DNA of 64,000 nucleotides. Source: Bog-366 sp963722555 (GTDB taxonomy: Bacteria > Acidobacteriota > Terriglobia > UBA7540). The notes beneath the pieces were generated by a model. It did no database searches. It saw nothing but the letters and a program-made list of their open reading frames with translations, and was not told the origin of the DNA. Below, one piece after another: positions 62,457 through 64,000 of this stretch; within the stretch, counting starts at the first letter, position 1, and each line of letters starts with the position of its first letter. The position numbers and the translations under genes were made by a program. The DNA is taken from contig CAVRNQ010000007.1 in NCBI GenBank assembly GCA_963722555.1, positions 930,001 through 994,000 on the forward strand. The letters run 5' to 3'.

Positions 62457-62897
62457 CTACTTCCTGGCGTCAAATTCGCCTGATGCTTTAAGGCGAGCCG
62501 AGACGAGTCGCGCCCTGAGCTCCTCAGGAATCACTGCGCAAACAAACTCAATTTCTGGTGGTAATCGACCTCCTGCTGCTTCCTTCTCACACTGGTCGCA
62601 CATGTCGCGCTCAGTGAGGACGATGACCCGACGCTTTGCCTCGACCATCGTTAGAAAGAGCATGTCGGACCGAAGTTTGAGGATCTTGCCAACGGCATGC
62701 CTTCCCCCGGACGTTATTGCGCCGCTAGTTGAGATGGTGGCGACGGTGGAGCGGTCTTCGCTTACCGCGTCGAAGTCAAAGACGCCGCCTGATCGGAGCG
62801 GCAGTCGTTCTCGTGAAAACCTCATGCCAAACTGCGAAGCCATCCAGTTGCGCCTCACCCAGTCCTCCACTTCGAGTTGAACACGGGTGTCTGCCAC
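62457..62897 (-). CDS. Conserved protein of unknown function, possible nuclease-like fold
   Basis: A 146-residue soluble protein (MADTRVQLEVEDWVRRNWMA). The segment SGGVFDFDAVSEDRSTVATI has the outline of a PD-(D/E)xK core (Asp, then a second strand), but the E-x-K pair is not there (TISTS). A CDQC pair near residue 100 is present. The GTG at 62897 has GGGGG 6 bases upstream. It converges on the deoxyribosyltransferase-like gene, with 99 bases between them. Function unknown; the nuclease idea rests on weak pattern only. Confidence 0.65.
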   Translation of the reverse strand: MADTRVQLEVEDWVRRNWMASQFGMRFSRERLPLRSGGVFDFDAVSEDRSTVATISTSGAITSGGRHAVGKILKLRSDMLFLTMVEAKRRVIVLTERDMCDQCEKEAAGGRLPPEIEFVCAVIPEELRARLVSARLKASGEFDARK

Positions 62898-63295
62898 TTT
62901 TTTCCCCCTTATCCAGACCTTCTATTGACCCTGACCCGGTTAAAACCGGTCCCGGTCGACCCAAGACAAAACCGCCGGTGGCGAGCGGCGGTCACTTTAA
63001 TCATGCCGAATTCTGTAACGCCCAACAACTATCCTCGCAATAGCGCCGAGTTTCAAGTCGGCAGATAGACAGCGCAGAAAGAGTGCAATGCAAATAGTGT
63101 ACTTGGAGACTGTCCTCCGCAACATGCAGCCAGTTGACGGTTAGTCGGCAAACCGTTCTTGTGATCTAGAGTTTGGTGGCGACGAGGCAAAGGCACGGTT
63201 ATGTCCGAAGACCAAGCGGCAGCTTTGAACACCCGCCACGGTCGGCTCCTCGGCCAGCTATGGGTGAGATCACCGTCGGGTTCGTTTCCGCAGAA
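62898..63295. other. Intergenic region with dispersed repeat
   Basis: 398 bp between two leftward genes. It holds repeat copy B (63144-63227) and a short palindrome CCGGTTAAAACCGG near 62936. No gene seen. Confidence 0.4.
63144..63227 (+). repeat. Dispersed ~83-bp repeat, copy B
   Basis: Begins GTCGGCAAACCGTTCTTGTG and ends GGCAGCTTTG. It is the second full copy of the block at 56196-56278. The pair brackets the serine hydrolase, GGDEF, GTPase and deoxyribosyltransferase-like genes. Confidence 0.65.
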
Positions 63296-63955
63296 TTAGC
63301 GGGTCAAAGGTGCAGCGATCTGAGGCAGGCTGTAGAAGGCCCGCTGGGCAGTACCCTTGCCCAAAGAGCCCGTCTCCCGGCAGATCGTGCCCCATGAGCG
63401 CCCCAGGGCTCGCAGGGCCGCTATTCTGGAAGCGTCCACGGTGACTCTCGGCCTTCCGAGCTTTTTACCTTTGGCCCTCGCATTTCTGATGCCCGCACGA
63501 ACTCGCTCGGCAATCAAGCTGCGCTCAAGCTCGGCGACAGCGCCAAGCACAGTGAAAACCATCTTGCCGGTGGGCGTGCTGGTGTCTACTTGCTCCGAGA
63601 GGGAAACGAAGTCGATCCCGAGGGCCTTGAAGGTTTCGAGCGCTCGGAGCAGGTGAGACACCGACCGGGCGAAGCGGTCGAACTTCCAAACCGCGACGGC
63701 ATCGAAACGTCTCCGGTGGGCGTCGGCCATGAGCCTGTCCAGTTCTGGCCTTGATTCCTTGGAACCTTAAATCCCTGTGTCCACATAGCAGCTAGCGACT
63801 TCCCAGCCGCGACGCTGGCAGTACTCTTCCAACTCTCGCGTCTGCATTGCAGGATCTTGGCCGTTGTTGCTTGTGGATACCCTCGCGTAGATTGCCGCTT
63901 TAATGTGGCTTGGTTGTGTGGAAAACGTAGGTGGGTGTATCTTCGGCGCAGCCAT
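63296..63955 (-). pseudogene. Serine recombinase (resolvase/invertase) with one in-frame stop
   Basis: The frame runs from ATG 63955 (GGAGG 6 bases upstream) to 63296, 219 residues, with one TAA at codon 63 (63767-63769). The stop replaces the Ser of the GISGSK motif: sequence reads YVDTGI-stop-GSKESRPELDRL. The catalytic domain has AIYARVSTSN with nucleophile S27, and VWKFDRFARSVSHLLRAL. The C-terminal HTH region (KLGRPRVTVDASRI) follows. It is sized like small resolvases rather than large phage integrases. As written it is inactive. It may have belonged to the element that brought in the neighbouring accessory genes. Confidence 0.85.
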
Positions 63956-64000
63956 GTTCAACCTCCAATCAGGTTGGGTGTGGTTAGGCAACCGTTGAAG

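Overview
The window is GC-rich DNA from a diderm (LPS-making) bacterium, most likely an Acidobacteriota. The pointers are a MacB/FtsX permease of the type amplified in that phylum, a winged-helix regulator fused to TPRs, a sedolisin-type exported protease, adjacent birA-coaX, and a full inner-core LPS operon. No rRNA and no intact tRNA were found.

Layout. 1-14065 is mostly core genome: permease fragment, lipA, an exported TPR protein, a BadF-type sugar kinase, a frameshifted GspE/PilB ATPase with a cyclic-nucleotide-binding domain, galT, a sedolisin gene broken by one TGA, a divergent ribulose-phosphate epimerase, bamD, and a CheY-like protein with a long 16-residue repeat tail. 14183-17264 is a 3.1-kb IS1-like transposon with 23-bp inverted ends and a near-perfect 8-bp target duplication; besides its transposase it carries a small membrane protein and a toxin-like/XRE/DUF3467 operon. 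17325-29355 returns to housekeeping genes: valS-nadC, birA-coaX, an RlmD-type RNA methyltransferase, comEC and a YihY/BrkB protein. 29371-36920 is one leftward LPS operon, waaA-lpxK-waaF-rfaE1-rfaE2-waaC followed by a membrane methyltransferase and a DUF3108 protein, with several 4-bp start/stop overlaps. 37160-41197 holds small exported or envelope proteins and a secreted GH51 glycosidase.

From about 41.2 kb to the end the window looks accessory: a 3' tRNA(CAT) fragment beside an HsdS remnant (an old integration point), an rve-type transposase, a secreted GH36 enzyme, XRE and membrane proteins, a frameshifted M48 peptidase, a 621-residue protein I cannot place, a CubicO-type serine hydrolase, a degenerate GGDEF protein, and a broken serine recombinase. 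The best candidate for an undescribed system is 60003-62357: a P-loop GTPase with a hydrophobic DUF697-like tail followed by a protein with a nucleoside 2-deoxyribosyltransferase/TIR-like domain, next to a convergent small gene of unknown function (62457-62897).

Four conserved genes are each broken by a single-base event (GspE, sedolisin, M48 peptidase, recombinase). This could be real decay or consensus error, and read mapping would separate the two. All calls come from reading the sequence and from family knowledge; no database search was run.
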